NCBI RefSeq assembly: GCF_001886715.1
Contig: NZ_CP018082.1
Span: 5,890,001 to 5,954,000, forward strand
DNA from: Nocardia mangyaensis
Lineage (GTDB): Bacteria; Actinomycetota; Actinomycetes; Mycobacteriales; Mycobacteriaceae
Direction: 5' to 3'
Length of the DNA stretch: 64,000 bases
How positions within the stretch are numbered: position 1 is the first letter of the stretch; each line of letters starts with the position of its first letter. This document shows positions 1 to 8,990 of this stretch, one piece after another. The position numbers and the translations under genes are program-made. The notes below the pieces were generated by a model. It worked only from the letters and a program-made list of their open reading frames with translations. It made no database searches and was not told the DNA's origin.

Positions 1-171
1 CGTCGGTTTCCTTGGCGGTGGACACAGCTGTCCCCATCGGCGAGCTCCATTCGGTCGGTCGCGCAGGTGGCCATGCGGTCACGGACCGGCGCGGTGGAAT
101 CGGTGATGCGAGCGGTCGGCGACGACGCAAGCGCGACGATGCTGGACATCACCGGCCACGCTGCCGTGTGA
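1..171 (+). CDS. C-terminal end of an unidentified protein (partial)
   Basis: An open frame runs from the first base of the window and stops with TGA at 169-171. It gives 56 residues that end in DDASATMLDITGHAAV. The start lies outside the window. No motif is recognisable, so no function is proposed. The even amino-acid composition and GC-rich third positions are compatible with a genuine gene end, but a chance open frame cannot be excluded. Confidence 0.35.
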   Translation, partial: RRFPWRWTQLSPSASSIRSVAQVAMRSRTGAVESVMRAVGDDASATMLDITGHAAV

Positions 172-562
172 CGAACTTCAGCTAACACTCAGCGGGATGA
201 ATATACCCTCCCGTACGAGTAGCTTCACAATCCCCTCGTGGGGTTCGTGTCGGAGGTCTCACTTCCGAGCCTCCGCAATAACACACCTGGCCGCGCCGTC
301 GAGACCGGTAATACACAACATCGCGCGAATGAGAGATGGAACACGGTTCACCTCCACGCCTTGCAACCCTCCCCTCACCGGAGGGTAGGGTTGCGATCGC
401 CGAGTGATTGCTGATCTCGACGCCTACCGGCAATGTCGCCGGAGCGACTTCGGTCTCGATCCGTCTCGAGAGTCCCGCTCGGCCTCTCATGAACTCTCTT
501 ACCGGTGAGCACTGCGCTCGCTCGGTGGCGCCCGCGCGCCGCATATATGGAATGGAGTGCCG
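172..562. other. Intergenic region upstream of the SulP gene
   Basis: About 390 bases with no convincing gene. It holds a long inverted repeat at 363-394 (listed separately) and a looser copy of the same kind near 203-221. After the repeat, GTG at 402 opens a 34-codon frame that ends before the transporter. This could be a short leader peptide on a leaderless transcript, but nothing else supports translation. Confidence 0.5.
363..394. promoter_or_regulatory. 32-base dyad operator with -10-like element, upstream of SulP
   Basis: The arms GCAACCCTCCCCTC and GAGGGTAGGGTTGC flank a 4-base centre ACCG and pair at 13 of 14 positions. The right arm contains TAGGGT, which looks like a -10 element, followed by TTGCG. 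The same right-hand pattern (GAGGGTAG, one base, GTTGCG) is found at 6558-6571. This is most likely a repressor or activator site overlapping the promoter of the transporter. The binding protein is unknown. Confidence 0.6.
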
Positions 563-2083
563 ATGGTGTCGATGACACATCGACCAGATGATGCCCCGGG
601 CTCGGTGCTCGCAGCGCTACGCAGCCCCAAACGGTTGCGGATCGAAGTCGTGGCCGGTTTGGTGGTGGCGCTGGCGTTGATCCCGGAGGCGATCTCGTTC
701 TCCATCATCGCCGGAGTGGATCCTCGAGTGGGGTTGTTCGCCTCGTTCGTGATGGCGGTGACGATCGCGTTCACCGGCGGACGCCGAGCCATGATCTCGG
801 CCTCGACGGGCGCGATCGCTCTGGTCATCGCACCGGTCGCGAGAGACTACGGGCTGGACTATTTCATCGCGACGGTGATTCTGGCAGGCCTGATCCAGGT
901 CACCCTCAGCGTCGTTGGGGTGGCGAAGCTGATGCGGTTCATCCCGCGCAGCGTGATGGTCGGGTTCGTCAACGCGCTGGCCATCTTGATCTTCACCGCG
1001 CAGATCCCGCACCTGCTCGGGGTGCCGTGGCTGGTGTACCCGATGGTCGCACTCGGTCTGCTCATCATGGTGCTGCTGCCGAAGCTGACGTCGGTCGTGC
1101 CCGCGCCGCTGGTAGCGATCGTGTTCCTGACCGGTGCCGCGATTGTCTTCTCGCTCAACGTGCCCGACGTAGGCGACGAGGGCGAACTGCCATCGAGCCT
1201 GCCGTCGCTGTTCCTCCCTGATGTGCCGCTGAACCTCACGACCCTGGGCATCATCGCGCCCTACGCGCTGGCTATGGCCCTGGTCGGACTGATGGAGTCG
1301 CTGATGACCGCCAAGTTGGTCGATGACATCACCGACAGCCATTCCGACAAGACCCGTGAGGGCTGGGGTCAGGGTGTGGCGAACGTGGTGACCGGCTTCT
1401 TCGGTGGCATGGGTGGTTGCGCGATGATCGGCCAGACCATGATCAACGTGAAGAGCTCCGGTGCACGCACCCGGATCTCGACGTTCATGGCGGGCGTGTT
1501 CTTGCTGGTCCTCGTGGTCGGCCTCGGCGATGTCGTCGCGCTGATCCCGATGGCCGCACTGGTCGCGGTGATGATCATGGTCTCGGTCAGCACCATGGAC
1601 TGGCATTCGATCACCCCGAAGACGTTGCGACGCATGCCCAAGAGCGAAACGATCGTCATGCTCGTCACCGTCGTGATAACCGTGGCCAGCCACAACCTCG
1701 CCTACGGCGTGATCGCCGGCGTCCTCACCGCCATGATCGCCTTCGCACACCGCGTCGCCCACTTCACCGAAGTGATCAAGGTGCACGAAGCCGACATCGA
1801 CCACGACGGCAACATCGACACAAGGGTCTACAAGGTCCGCGGCGAGCTGTTCTTCGCCTCGAGCAACGACCTGATCTACCAGTTCGACTACGTCGACGAC
1901 CCGCACAACGTCATCATCGACATGTCCGACGCCCACATCTGGGATGCCTCCACCGTCGCGACCCTGGACGCGATCACCACCAAGTACGAATCCAAGGGCA
2001 AGAACGTCGAAATCATCGGCCTCAACGAAGCCTCCGAGGAACGCCACGGGCGACTGAGTGGGCACCTGGCCGGATCGCACTGA
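563..2083 (+). CDS. SulP-family anion transporter with C-terminal STAS domain
   Basis: A secondary transporter of the SLC26/SulP family, probably importing sulfate, bicarbonate or another inorganic anion across the plasma membrane. Roughly residues 30-400 form a run of hydrophobic helices, starting with [20 protein letters not shown], a typical SulP first-helix pattern. A cytosolic STAS domain follows at about 415-495 ([20 protein letters not shown]). The length of about 506 residues is normal. ATG at 563 is preferred because GGAG at 554-557 lies five bases upstream; GTG 557 and ATG 572 are alternatives. The gene stands alone behind the operator at 363-394. The substrate cannot be told from sequence. 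Confidence 0.88.
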   Translation: MVSMTHRPDDAPGSVLAALRSPKRLRIEVVAGLVVALALIPEAISFSIIAGVDPRVGLFASFVMAVTIAFTGGRRAMISASTGAIALVIAPVARDYGLDYFIATVILAGLIQVTLSVVGVAKLMRFIPRSVMVGFVNALAILIFTAQIPHLLGVPWLVYPMVALGLLIMVLLPKLTSVVPAPLVAIVFLTGAAIVFSLNVPDVGDEGELPSSLPSLFLPDVPLNLTTLGIIAPYALAMALVGLMESLMTAKLVDDITDSHSDKTREGWGQGVANVVTGFFGGMGGCAMIGQTMINVKSSGARTRISTFMAGVFLLVLVVGLGDVVALIPMAALVAVMIMVSVSTMDWHSITPKTLRRMPKSETIVMLVTVVITVASHNLAYGVIAGVLTAMIAFAHRVAHFTEVIKVHEADIDHDGNIDTRVYKVRGELFFASSNDLIYQFDYVDDPHNVIIDMSDAHIWDASTVATLDAITTKYESKGKNVEIIGLNEASEERHGRLSGHLAGSH

Positions 2084-2101
2084 CAAACCCGCGTCTACAT
2101 C

Positions 2102-2137
2102 CACCGACGCCTCAGCCTCAGGGCCGGGGTGTCGGTG
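2102..2137. terminator. Possible terminator after the SulP gene
   Basis: Arms CACCGAC (2102-2108) and GTCGGTG (2131-2137) pair perfectly around a GC-rich 22-base loop, 18 bases after the stop codon. There is no T-run, which is common in actinobacteria. The rest of 2138-2370 shows no gene. Confidence 0.35.
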
Positions 2138-2370
2138 TCCGAGCTTCGGCGGGCGGCACCGTGATCGGCCTATCGATCGCCGTGCTCGCCCGACGCTGGG
2201 CGCCACCGCTGGCCGATGTTATCGACCCCAGCCGCACGCGCTCCACCGCTCGGCATCAGCGAACGGAATCCGATTGAGCCTGAATTGGTCTCGCTACGGT
2301 CAGGCAGATGTGCAACGGAGCGGCTTACTGCGACACCGTCGACGTCCTATTGCAGAATGCGAGGGTGATA

Positions 2371-3087
2371 TCATGCTCTGGTTGCGAGATAGATCGTGGC
2401 CGATGCCTGGCCACGAGTCAGTGGATTGTCGAAAAACACCCGCTCAGCAGCCACATCGGTGAAGACGTCCGCCAGGATCGCGACGAAATCCGGGTCGGGC
2501 GCCTCGTCCGACCACATCGCGAATGTGCCACCGGCCCTCAGATGAACAGATAGCTGCTGCAACCCTTTCCGGGTATAGAAGGCGGCATGTGGGTGATGCA
2601 ACACATGGCGCGGCGAGTGGTCGATATCGAGTAGGACCGCATCGAAGGTCCGGCCAGGGCTGCGCGGATCGAAACCCTCCGCACCAGCGGCTGCGACGAA
2701 GAAGTCGGCGCACCGCAGGGACACCTTGGGCTCGATAGCCAACCCGGCGGTGTCGGGCAGGAGTTCGCGTCGATGCCAATCGATCACGGCATCAGAGAAT
2801 TCGATCACGGTCAATGTCCGAATACGACTGTCTTCCAACACCTCTCGCGCGGTGTAGCCCAACCCGAGCCCGCCGACGACCACGTCCAGGTCGCTGCCCG
2901 GCGTTCGCGAAAGACCCCGGCGCGCCAACTCGCGCTCGGCGACGGTGAACAAACTCGACATGAGGAACTCGTCGTCGAGCTTGACCTCGAACACATCGGC
3001 TCGCACGGTCGGATCGAACCGGCGACGCAGACTGATCTCTCCCATCGAAGTCTGCCGCCATCCCAGTTCTTCGAATCGAGCGCTCAT
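2371..3087 (-). CDS. Spermidine-synthase-like SAM-fold protein
   Basis: A Rossmann-fold protein of the polyamine aminopropyltransferase (spermidine synthase) group, about 238 residues. The nucleotide-binding glycine motif is VVVGGLGLGYTAREVL, and TLTVIEFSDAVIDWHRREL provides the acidic strand-2 end. A later AVLLDIDHSPRHVLH matches the catalytic Asp region in family members. ATG 3087 is chosen because GGGAG lies six bases upstream; a TTG ten codons earlier lacks support. Short actinobacterial members of this family often act on unknown substrates, so polyamine synthesis is not assured. It is followed closely on the same strand by ubiA (start 4108), 55 bases away, and may be co-transcribed with it. 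Confidence 0.75.
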   Translation of the reverse strand: MSARFEELGWRQTSMGEISLRRRFDPTVRADVFEVKLDDEFLMSSLFTVAERELARRGLSRTPGSDLDVVVGGLGLGYTAREVLEDSRIRTLTVIEFSDAVIDWHRRELLPDTAGLAIEPKVSLRCADFFVAAAGAEGFDPRSPGRTFDAVLLDIDHSPRHVLHHPHAAFYTRKGLQQLSVHLRAGGTFAMWSDEAPDPDFVAILADVFTDVAAERVFFDNPLTRGQASATIYLATRA

Positions 3088-3142
3088 CGCAACTCCCAGT
3101 TCACTATGAAGGGACAAAAGTCATGCATCGCCATCAGACCAG

Positions 3143-4108
3143 TTAGACAGCTGTTCCCACCGTTGCGATCCATGCGAGGGCGAGAACCTGAAGCACCCTG
3201 TCCCCCAACGCGAGCTCCTCTGGCTCCCCCGCCGCACCACCGTCGGCGTCGATCGCGTAGCGCAGAATTGCCAAGGTGAACGGAATCATCGAGATCCCGA
3301 ACCACACCGAGTCGCGAGCCTGATCTTGTTCGAACGCCCACAACCCGTAGAAGACCACGACGGCCGCGGCCGCGACGGTCCACACGAACCGCAGGTAGGT
3401 GGGAGTGTAGTAATCGAGGGACTTGCGAATCATGGCGCCTGTTTCGAGCGCAATCTGCAACTCGGCATAGCGTTTACCCGCTGCCATGAACAGCGACCCG
3501 AAGGCCATGATCAGCAGGAACCATTTCGACATCGGGATGGAGGCAGCCGCGCCACCCGCCACGGCGCGCAGCAGAAAGCCCGAGGACACCACACAGATAT
3601 CGAGTACCGGCTGATGCTTGAGGCCCAAGCAGTAGGCCAGCTGGACACCGATGTAGACCGCCATCACTGCCGCCAGCTGCCCGTTCGCGATCAGCGAGCC
3701 GATGATCGAACCGGCGAACAGAAGTGCTGAGAGCCCGTACGCCACGCTCGCCGGAACGATGCCAGCCGCGATAGGACGAAACCGCTTGGCGGGATGCGCC
3801 CGGTCGGCTTCCACATCCAGGGCGTCGTTGACCAGGTAGACGCCCGAGGCGGCCATGCAGAAGACGATGAAGGCCACACCCACGTGTGCGAGGACGTCGA
3901 CATCGGTGGCTGATCCCGCGGCCAGTGGTGCGGCGAGTACGAGAAGATTCTTGATCCACTGACGCGGGCGAACAGCCTTGACCACGCCGCGTACGAACGC
4001 TGTTCGGGAGACCGCTCTCGACACGATTGCGACATCCATCGCCGCCGATTTGTTCGCCGCGGCAGAGTCGGCAGGCTGTGTAGCGCCCGCGCTCACAGGA
4101 TGATCCAT
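3143..4108 (-). CDS. ubiA: Decaprenyl-phosphate phosphoribosyltransferase (DPPR synthase), UbiA family
   Basis: An integral membrane prenyltransferase that joins phosphoribosyl pyrophosphate to decaprenyl phosphate, the first membrane step toward the arabinose donor for arabinogalactan and lipoarabinomannan. It is very similar along its length to M. tuberculosis Rv3806c: AVRPRQWIKNLLVLAAPLAA, then the Asp-rich NDALDVEADRAHPAKRFRPI, then SKWFLLIMAFGSLFMAAGKR. About eight or nine membrane helices are visible. ATG 4108 gives 321 residues; ATG 4039 would be nearer the mycobacterial length. In mycobacteria the gene sits in the emb/aft cluster, whereas here it is next to an FkbM methyltransferase and GT87 genes, so it could be a second copy. 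Divergent from the FkbM gene. Confidence 0.9.
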   Translation of the reverse strand: MDHPVSAGATQPADSAAANKSAAMDVAIVSRAVSRTAFVRGVVKAVRPRQWIKNLLVLAAPLAAGSATDVDVLAHVGVAFIVFCMAASGVYLVNDALDVEADRAHPAKRFRPIAAGIVPASVAYGLSALLFAGSIIGSLIANGQLAAVMAVYIGVQLAYCLGLKHQPVLDICVVSSGFLLRAVAGGAAASIPMSKWFLLIMAFGSLFMAAGKRYAELQIALETGAMIRKSLDYYTPTYLRFVWTVAAAAVVVFYGLWAFEQDQARDSVWFGISMIPFTLAILRYAIDADGGAAGEPEELALGDRVLQVLALAWIATVGTAV

Positions 4109-4315
4109 GACAACCAATCCACTCGACAGGCACTGGTTCTGTGTATGAAGGCAGTCAGCCAGGACAGCCTGAAACGCTCTGGCTCAGAACTCTACCCTTA
4201 CGCCACTGTAGAATCCGACCAGAGCCTCCGACCGGCATCGCGCCGGGACCGACCTGCGCACGAACGCACCCAAAATTTGACCCCACTATAGGACTCCATT
4301 ACTTTCACTTTACAT

Positions 4316-4343
4316 CACTCTCCTCTTACGTATGAGTAGGGTG
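4316..4343. promoter_or_regulatory. Dyad operator upstream of the FkbM-GT87 operon
   Basis: A 28-base imperfect inverted repeat centred on ACGT (4328-4331): CACTCTCCTCTTAC pairs with GTATGAGTAGGGTG at 11 of 14 positions. TAGGGT on the right flank resembles a -10 element and precedes the start codon by about 20 bases. It belongs to the same group as the sites at 363, 6546 and 10822. Confidence 0.5.
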
Positions 4344-4358
4344 GAGCGAAGAGGAGGC

Positions 4359-5249
4359 ATGGTGGGCAACTATCAGGGTGGCGGTGGGCCGGTTGATCGG
4401 GCCGAACAGGCGAGCCCGGACTCGGTCAGTGCAACCGCAAGCTGTTCGCAGGGGGCACAGTCCAGCGCAACCACTCTCGCCGAGGCCAGTGATCAATTCC
4501 ACCCCTCCCGTCGGGGTTCGACGCGACTTTCAGCGGCGGCGGGCCTGCTGTCGTGGCTGTCCCCACGCGCCTGGTGCATCGAAACAGAAGCCGCGCAACT
4601 GGCCAGGCTCGTCGCCCCCGGATCGGTGTGCATCGACATCGGGGCAGGCTACGGCCTGTACTCGACACTTTTCGCAGCAGCCGCCGGGCCAGACGGTCGA
4701 ACATTGGCCATCGAAGCGAACCCGAGGTTGACGAAACGACTACATCGTCTGGCGACCGTCCTGCGGGCCCCGTCACTGCAGCCGATCGGGGCAGCCGTAT
4801 CCAGTGCCTCGGGCGTCGATACGCAACTCTCGGTGCCGTACCGAAACAGCATGCCCGTCTTCGGTCGTGCGTTCATGCTGCATGGAGCAGCACACCACGG
4901 CCCGAACAGCGAGTTCGACCGAGATCGCCTCATCGACTTGACGACAACAACCCTCGATGAGCTGACCGAGGAATTCGGTGTGAATCGGATCGATGTCATC
5001 AAGGTCGATATCGAAGGCGCCGAGTACGCGATGTTGTGCGGAGCGCACGCCGTCCTCACACGACACCGACCTCTATGGATGCTCGAGATCGAAGAACGCC
5101 ACCTTGCCAAATATGGTCACCGCGCCGCCGATGTGGTCGACCTGATGGCTTCTCACGGGTACGCGATGTACCGATGGCGCGGTGACCAGTGGCAACGGTG
5201 CTCACACGTGAGCCCCACCGCACGCAACTATCTGTTCCGCATTCCATGA
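4359..5249 (+). CDS. FkbM-family SAM-dependent methyltransferase
   Basis: Predicted to transfer a methyl group from S-adenosylmethionine to a hydroxyl, commonly on a sugar or polyketide. The SAM-binding motif is CIDIGAGYGLYSTLF, followed by the acidic TLAIEANPRL. The FkbM signature near the end is IDVIKVDIEGAEYAML, with the final strand MLEIEERHLAKYG. The first 70 residues are low-complexity and probably disordered. The start is ATG 4359 or GTG 4362, both just after GAGGAGG; an earlier ATG at 4332 could serve a leaderless message. The stop overlaps the next gene's start (ATGA, 5246-5249), so it is translationally coupled to a glycosyltransferase. Modification of a lipoglycan sugar is a reasonable inference. 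Confidence 0.85.
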   Translation: MVGNYQGGGGPVDRAEQASPDSVSATASCSQGAQSSATTLAEASDQFHPSRRGSTRLSAAAGLLSWLSPRAWCIETEAAQLARLVAPGSVCIDIGAGYGLYSTLFAAAAGPDGRTLAIEANPRLTKRLHRLATVLRAPSLQPIGAAVSSASGVDTQLSVPYRNSMPVFGRAFMLHGAAHHGPNSEFDRDRLIDLTTTTLDELTEEFGVNRIDVIKVDIEGAEYAMLCGAHAVLTRHRPLWMLEIEERHLAKYGHRAADVVDLMASHGYAMYRWRGDQWQRCSHVSPTARNYLFRIP

Positions 5250-6577
5250 GCCGACATGACACCGAGCGCCGTCCCGACACCGCAGATATCTCCCGCACGC
5301 TCTGGATTGCCCCGATCCTTTCGATCGCAGTCGCGACATGTCTGCTGGTGCCCAACTGGTCCTTCGCCGGTATCAACGGCGGCTTCCTGGACCTCGAGGT
5401 CTACCGCATCGGAATCGAGTCGCTGCGTGAGGGTTCGGGGCTGTACACCTCGCTTCCGGCCACCTCTGCCGGGATAAGCCTGCCGTTCATCTACCCACCG
5501 TTCGCGGCGATCGTGCTCGCACCCTTGGCACTTCTGCCATGGAGCGTGGCCGCGTTCGTGCTGTTCGCCATCTCCACCGGAGCACTGGCCGCCGCCGTGT
5601 ATCTCGCCGCCCGCCGCATGTGGGCGCACCAGCGCGACAAGGCAATGTGGATCGCCGCCACCGTGACTCCCCTGCTGCTACTCCTCGAACCTGTCGCCGC
5701 GACTTTGGATTTCGGTCAGATCAACCTCATCCTGATGGGCCTTGTCGCCGCGGATTGCCTGACAACCAAGCCGAAATGGCGGCGCGGAATGCTGGTAGGC
5801 CTTGCCGCGGCCATCAAACTGACTCCCGCGGCATTCGTGCTGTACTTCCTGATCCGCAAGGACTACCGCGCAGCCGCGACCGCCGCGGTGACCGGCGCTG
5901 TCGCCACCGCCATCGGCTTCGCGGTCCTGCCGCGTGAGTCGATGACGTACTGGTTCGGCGGGCTCGGCGATGTCTCAGGGCTCAGCGGCTCGCCGTACCA
6001 CACCAATCAGTCGATCCAGGCGATACTGGCCCGGTTCTCGGTCCCGGAGCCCGTGTTCACGCTCGTGTGGGTGGGCGCCGCCGCGGCGTTGCTGGTGCTG
6101 ACCGTGGTCGCCATGCGGGCGAGCGCGACGATTCCCACGTTGGCACTGTCGTGCAATGCGATTCTCGCGCTGCTCATCTCGCCGATCTCGTGGTCGCATC
6201 ACTGGGTGTGGTTTCCGGTCGCACTACTGACCATCGCCGGTCTCGCGACTTTACGGACTCGCGCCGGGCAGTGGTGGCTCGCCGCCGCCGTCGTGGCGAC
6301 GATCGTGTTCGCGATCGGACCGCACAACCTAGTTCCGGGTGGCAGCGACCAGGAGATGAACTGGACGCCATGGCAACACGTGGTCGGCAACATCTACGTG
6401 TTGCTCGCCATCGCCCTCGTTCTCGTCACGGCGCTGGCCAAACCACAACCGCGCCCGGCGGCGGAGGACGAGCCCCCGCTGAAGTCGGGCAAACCGCACA
6501 GGATGACCGTGCAGCTCCTGGAAGTAGCCGATACCACTACAAACATACCCTCACGTGAGGGTAGAGTTGCGGGGTGA
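5246..6577 (+). CDS. GT87 (DUF2029) polytopic glycosyltransferase, paralogue A
   Basis: A GT-C fold membrane glycosyltransferase, 443 residues, that would use a polyprenyl-phosphate sugar on the outer face of the membrane. The family contains the mannosyltransferase PimE and the arabinofuranosyltransferase AftC. The likely catalytic Asp is in the first extracytoplasmic loop (FLDLEVYRIG, about residue 50). Other shared family motifs are PFIYPPFAAIVLAPLALLPW, DFGQINLILMGL, AAIKLTPAAFVLYF and SHHWVWFPVA. About ten helices are visible. Its start overlaps the FkbM stop, and its last codons contain the operator of the next unit. Paralogues lie at 8991 and 10870. The donor sugar is undetermined; the nearby DPPR synthase hints at arabinose. 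Confidence 0.85.
   Translation: MSRHDTERRPDTADISRTLWIAPILSIAVATCLLVPNWSFAGINGGFLDLEVYRIGIESLREGSGLYTSLPATSAGISLPFIYPPFAAIVLAPLALLPWSVAAFVLFAISTGALAAAVYLAARRMWAHQRDKAMWIAATVTPLLLLLEPVAATLDFGQINLILMGLVAADCLTTKPKWRRGMLVGLAAAIKLTPAAFVLYFLIRKDYRAAATAAVTGAVATAIGFAVLPRESMTYWFGGLGDVSGLSGSPYHTNQSIQAILARFSVPEPVFTLVWVGAAAALLVLTVVAMRASATIPTLALSCNAILALLISPISWSHHWVWFPVALLTIAGLATLRTRAGQWWLAAAVVATIVFAIGPHNLVPGGSDQEMNWTPWQHVVGNIYVLLAIALVLVTALAKPQPRPAAEDEPPLKSGKPHRMTVQLLEVADTTTNIPSREGRVAG
6546..6563. promoter_or_regulatory. Perfect 18-base palindrome with adjacent -10, inside the end of GT87-A
   Basis: TACCCTCAC and GTGAGGGTA form a perfect palindrome. TAGAGT (6562-6567) overlaps its right edge and would place transcription start at or next to the GTG at 6574, giving a leaderless message. 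The extended sequence (CAA, palindrome, GAGTTGCG) matches the site upstream of the SulP gene base for base over much of its length. Confidence 0.65.
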
Positions 6578-6798
6578 CTAATGCATACCACGCGAACACC
6601 ATCACGCGAATGACGATCATCGACGCGATCGGCCACCTCTTCGCGGAGCCACGGACCCGACAGCAGATCCTCACCGCCGCTATCCAGGAGGACGTACCCG
6701 GCGAAATCCTCGACGTACTGGAGGCCTTACCCGCCCACACGTTCAGCCATGTGCGCGACCTGTGGAGCCATCTTCCCGATCTCCCTATCGGTGACTGA
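6574..6798 (+). CDS. DUF2795 small protein, probably leaderless
   Basis: A 74-residue acidic protein resembling DUF2795, with LHS-type helices (GHLFAEPRTRQQILTAAIQE) followed by EILDVLEALPAHTFSHVRDL. The GTG start overlaps the preceding GT87 stop (GTGA) and sits seven bases after a -10-like TAGAGT, which fits leaderless translation; ATG 6610 is the alternative. No catalytic residues are seen. It lies 29 bases before helD and is almost certainly co-transcribed with it. A decayed relative is visible at 10653-10730. The molecular role of DUF2795 proteins is not established. Confidence 0.7.
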   Translation: MTNAYHANTITRMTIIDAIGHLFAEPRTRQQILTAAIQEDVPGEILDVLEALPAHTFSHVRDLWSHLPDLPIGD

Positions 6799-6827
6799 TC
6801 TGCCCCTTTTCGGACTCGGAGATGACG

Positions 6828-8987
6828 ATGACCACTGTGCAAGTGACCGATGAACAGCAAGAACACCTGCATCTTGCCGAGACGATCCAACTGCTGACCA
6901 AGGAGCTCGAGCAACTCGGCGGCTCGATCGACAAGTCCGCCAAGGACATTCAGGAACGCAAGGAGTTCCTGTGGGAAAACCGCCGGAACATGGACTTCGC
7001 AGAGAAGGCCGACTTCCGCACCGCGGTGGATCTGTCGGTCAAACTCGGCGAGCGCGCCGTGCTGACCAGGGAACGAGTCAAGCGACTGCTGAAGACTCCG
7101 TACTTCGGTCGCGTCGACTTTCAGACCAGCGGCGAAGCGAGTCCCCAGCTCTACTACATCGGCGTGCACACCTTCTTCGATCCTGGGACCCAGGAAATCA
7201 GGATCCATGACTGGCGGGCCCCGGTCTCGAGTCTGTTCTACGATTTCGAGTCGGGAGCAGCATCTTTCGAGTCCCCTGGTGGCATCGTGCGCGGACAGAT
7301 CGTCGGCAAACGCCAGTACAAGATCACCGATGGACGCTTGGAGTACATGCTCGACAGTGCGCTGAACATCGATGACGATGTTCTGCAGCGCGAGCTGAGC
7401 CGATCCGCCGACAAGAAGATGCAGAACATCGTCGCGACCATCCAGCGCGAACAGAACGCGGTGATTCGCAACGAAACTGCCCACGTTCTGATCCTTCAGG
7501 GTGTGGCGGGATCAGGGAAGACCTCGATCGCGCTGCACCGGGTCGCGTTCCTGCTCTACCGTTTCCGGGACACCCTGACCTCGGACAACGTCATGATCCT
7601 GTCCCCCAACAAGGTCTTCGGCGACTACATCGCCAACGTGCTACCCGAACTCGGCGAGGAGCAGGTCGCCGAGATCGGCTTCGACAAGATCGCCGACAAG
7701 TTCCTCGCCACGATCACCGGATACGAAAGCTTCAGCGAACAGGTCATCGCCCTGCTCGACGGCGTCGACGAGGCCACAACGACCCGCATGCGCTACAAGG
7801 CCACACCTGAATTCGTGGTCGAACTCGACGCCTGGATCCGTTCTCGCGCAGAGGAGTTCGCCCCCGCCGAGATCGCACAGAAGCACACCCGCGTGCCCGC
7901 CGAATGGGTCGCCGAGTCCTTCGACGAACTGCCGAACCTACCGATCTTCGCCCGCCTCGACCGGCTGGCCGACATCGCAGTCGCCCGACTGAAGAACGAA
8001 GTGGTCGACCGCGGCGGCAAGTGGACCAGTGCCGACACGACCGGTGTTCGCAAGCAGGTCCGCGCCATGTTCCCCTATCGCGACGCCTTCGCCCTGTACA
8101 AGGCGTATTACGCCGATCCTGACCGTCGCGCCCTGTACAAACCATTGGGCCGCAAGAAGGTCGAGCACGCCGATGTCTTTCCGCTGGTCTACACCATCGT
8201 CACCACCGAGCGCCGGGAACACTACGGTCACATCCGCCATCTGCTGGTCGACGAGATGCAGGACTATACCCCCATCCAGTACGCCGTACTGCGTGCACTG
8301 TTCTCCTGCAAGATGACGATCCTGGGCGATGCCAACCAATCGGTGAACCCGTTCAGCTCCTCGTCACTGTCGACGATTCAGGCCATATTCCCCGACGCCG
8401 ACTGCCTCGAGCTGTGCAAGAGCTACCGCTCCACCACCGAAATCACCGACTTCGCCCAACATATCTCCCGCAACGACAAACTCGTCCCGATCGAGCGCCA
8501 CGGCCGCCCGCCGCAGATCATCTCGTGCGAGACTCCGCAGGACCATCAGTCACAACTGTTGACTCTGATCGAGCAATACCATCACAGCGATCACCGATCC
8601 CTCGGCATCGTCTGTAAGACCATCGACCAGGCGCAACGGCTGCACCAAACGCTGACCGCGGCCAGGGTCGAGTTGAGTCTGCTCGGCTACGACAGCACCA
8701 CTTTCGCGGCCGGCATCGTCATCACCTCGGCGCACATCGCCAAGGGCTTGGAGTTCGACATGGTCATTGTCCCGAGGGCTGATGACTCGAACTACGCCAA
8801 CGAGATGGACAGAAGCATGCTCTATATCGCGTGTACGAGAGCAATGCACGAACTCCACCTGACTTACGTCGGCCAGCCCTCGCGCTTCCTAGAGTTCGCC
8901 CGAAATCCGAGCGCGCAACTCGCCACCTCGACTGCTGAGCAACACAATACCCAGGCCGCTGTCGATGTTCGCCAGATCGTCAGGTAA
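6828..8987 (+). CDS. helD: HelD-type UvrD/SF1 helicase-like ATPase (RNA polymerase recycling factor)
   Basis: HelD proteins bind RNA polymerase and use ATP to release it from DNA or stalled complexes. The N-terminal helical arm (residues 1-70) includes a long charged coiled-coil stretch. Walker A is QGVAGSGKTSIALHR at about residue 225. Further SF1 motifs are MILSPNKVFGDYI, DEMQDYTPIQYAVL, LGDANQSVNPF, CKSYRSTTEI and YIACTRAMHELHL. The length of 719 residues is normal. The wording of the motifs (RDTLTSDNVMILSPNKVF) is unusually close to the class I Bacillus/Clostridium type, so horizontal acquisition is possible. ATG 6828 is preferred because GGAG lies six bases before it. Some actinobacterial relatives give rifamycin resistance, but no RAE box was seen upstream. 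Confidence 0.88.
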   Translation: MTTVQVTDEQQEHLHLAETIQLLTKELEQLGGSIDKSAKDIQERKEFLWENRRNMDFAEKADFRTAVDLSVKLGERAVLTRERVKRLLKTPYFGRVDFQTSGEASPQLYYIGVHTFFDPGTQEIRIHDWRAPVSSLFYDFESGAASFESPGGIVRGQIVGKRQYKITDGRLEYMLDSALNIDDDVLQRELSRSADKKMQNIVATIQREQNAVIRNETAHVLILQGVAGSGKTSIALHRVAFLLYRFRDTLTSDNVMILSPNKVFGDYIANVLPELGEEQVAEIGFDKIADKFLATITGYESFSEQVIALLDGVDEATTTRMRYKATPEFVVELDAWIRSRAEEFAPAEIAQKHTRVPAEWVAESFDELPNLPIFARLDRLADIAVARLKNEVVDRGGKWTSADTTGVRKQVRAMFPYRDAFALYKAYYADPDRRALYKPLGRKKVEHADVFPLVYTIVTTERREHYGHIRHLLVDEMQDYTPIQYAVLRALFSCKMTILGDANQSVNPFSSSSLSTIQAIFPDADCLELCKSYRSTTEITDFAQHISRNDKLVPIERHGRPPQIISCETPQDHQSQLLTLIEQYHHSDHRSLGIVCKTIDQAQRLHQTLTAARVELSLLGYDSTTFAAGIVITSAHIAKGLEFDMVIVPRADDSNYANEMDRSMLYIACTRAMHELHLTYVGQPSRFLEFARNPSAQLATSTAEQHNTQAAVDVRQIVR

Positions 8988-8990
8988 TAG

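Noticed and set aside
617..2206. Long open frame antisense to the SulP gene
   Set aside because: Its product is His/Asp/Arg-rich with no motif, typical of the shadow of a GC-rich gene; the SulP frame has clear domains.
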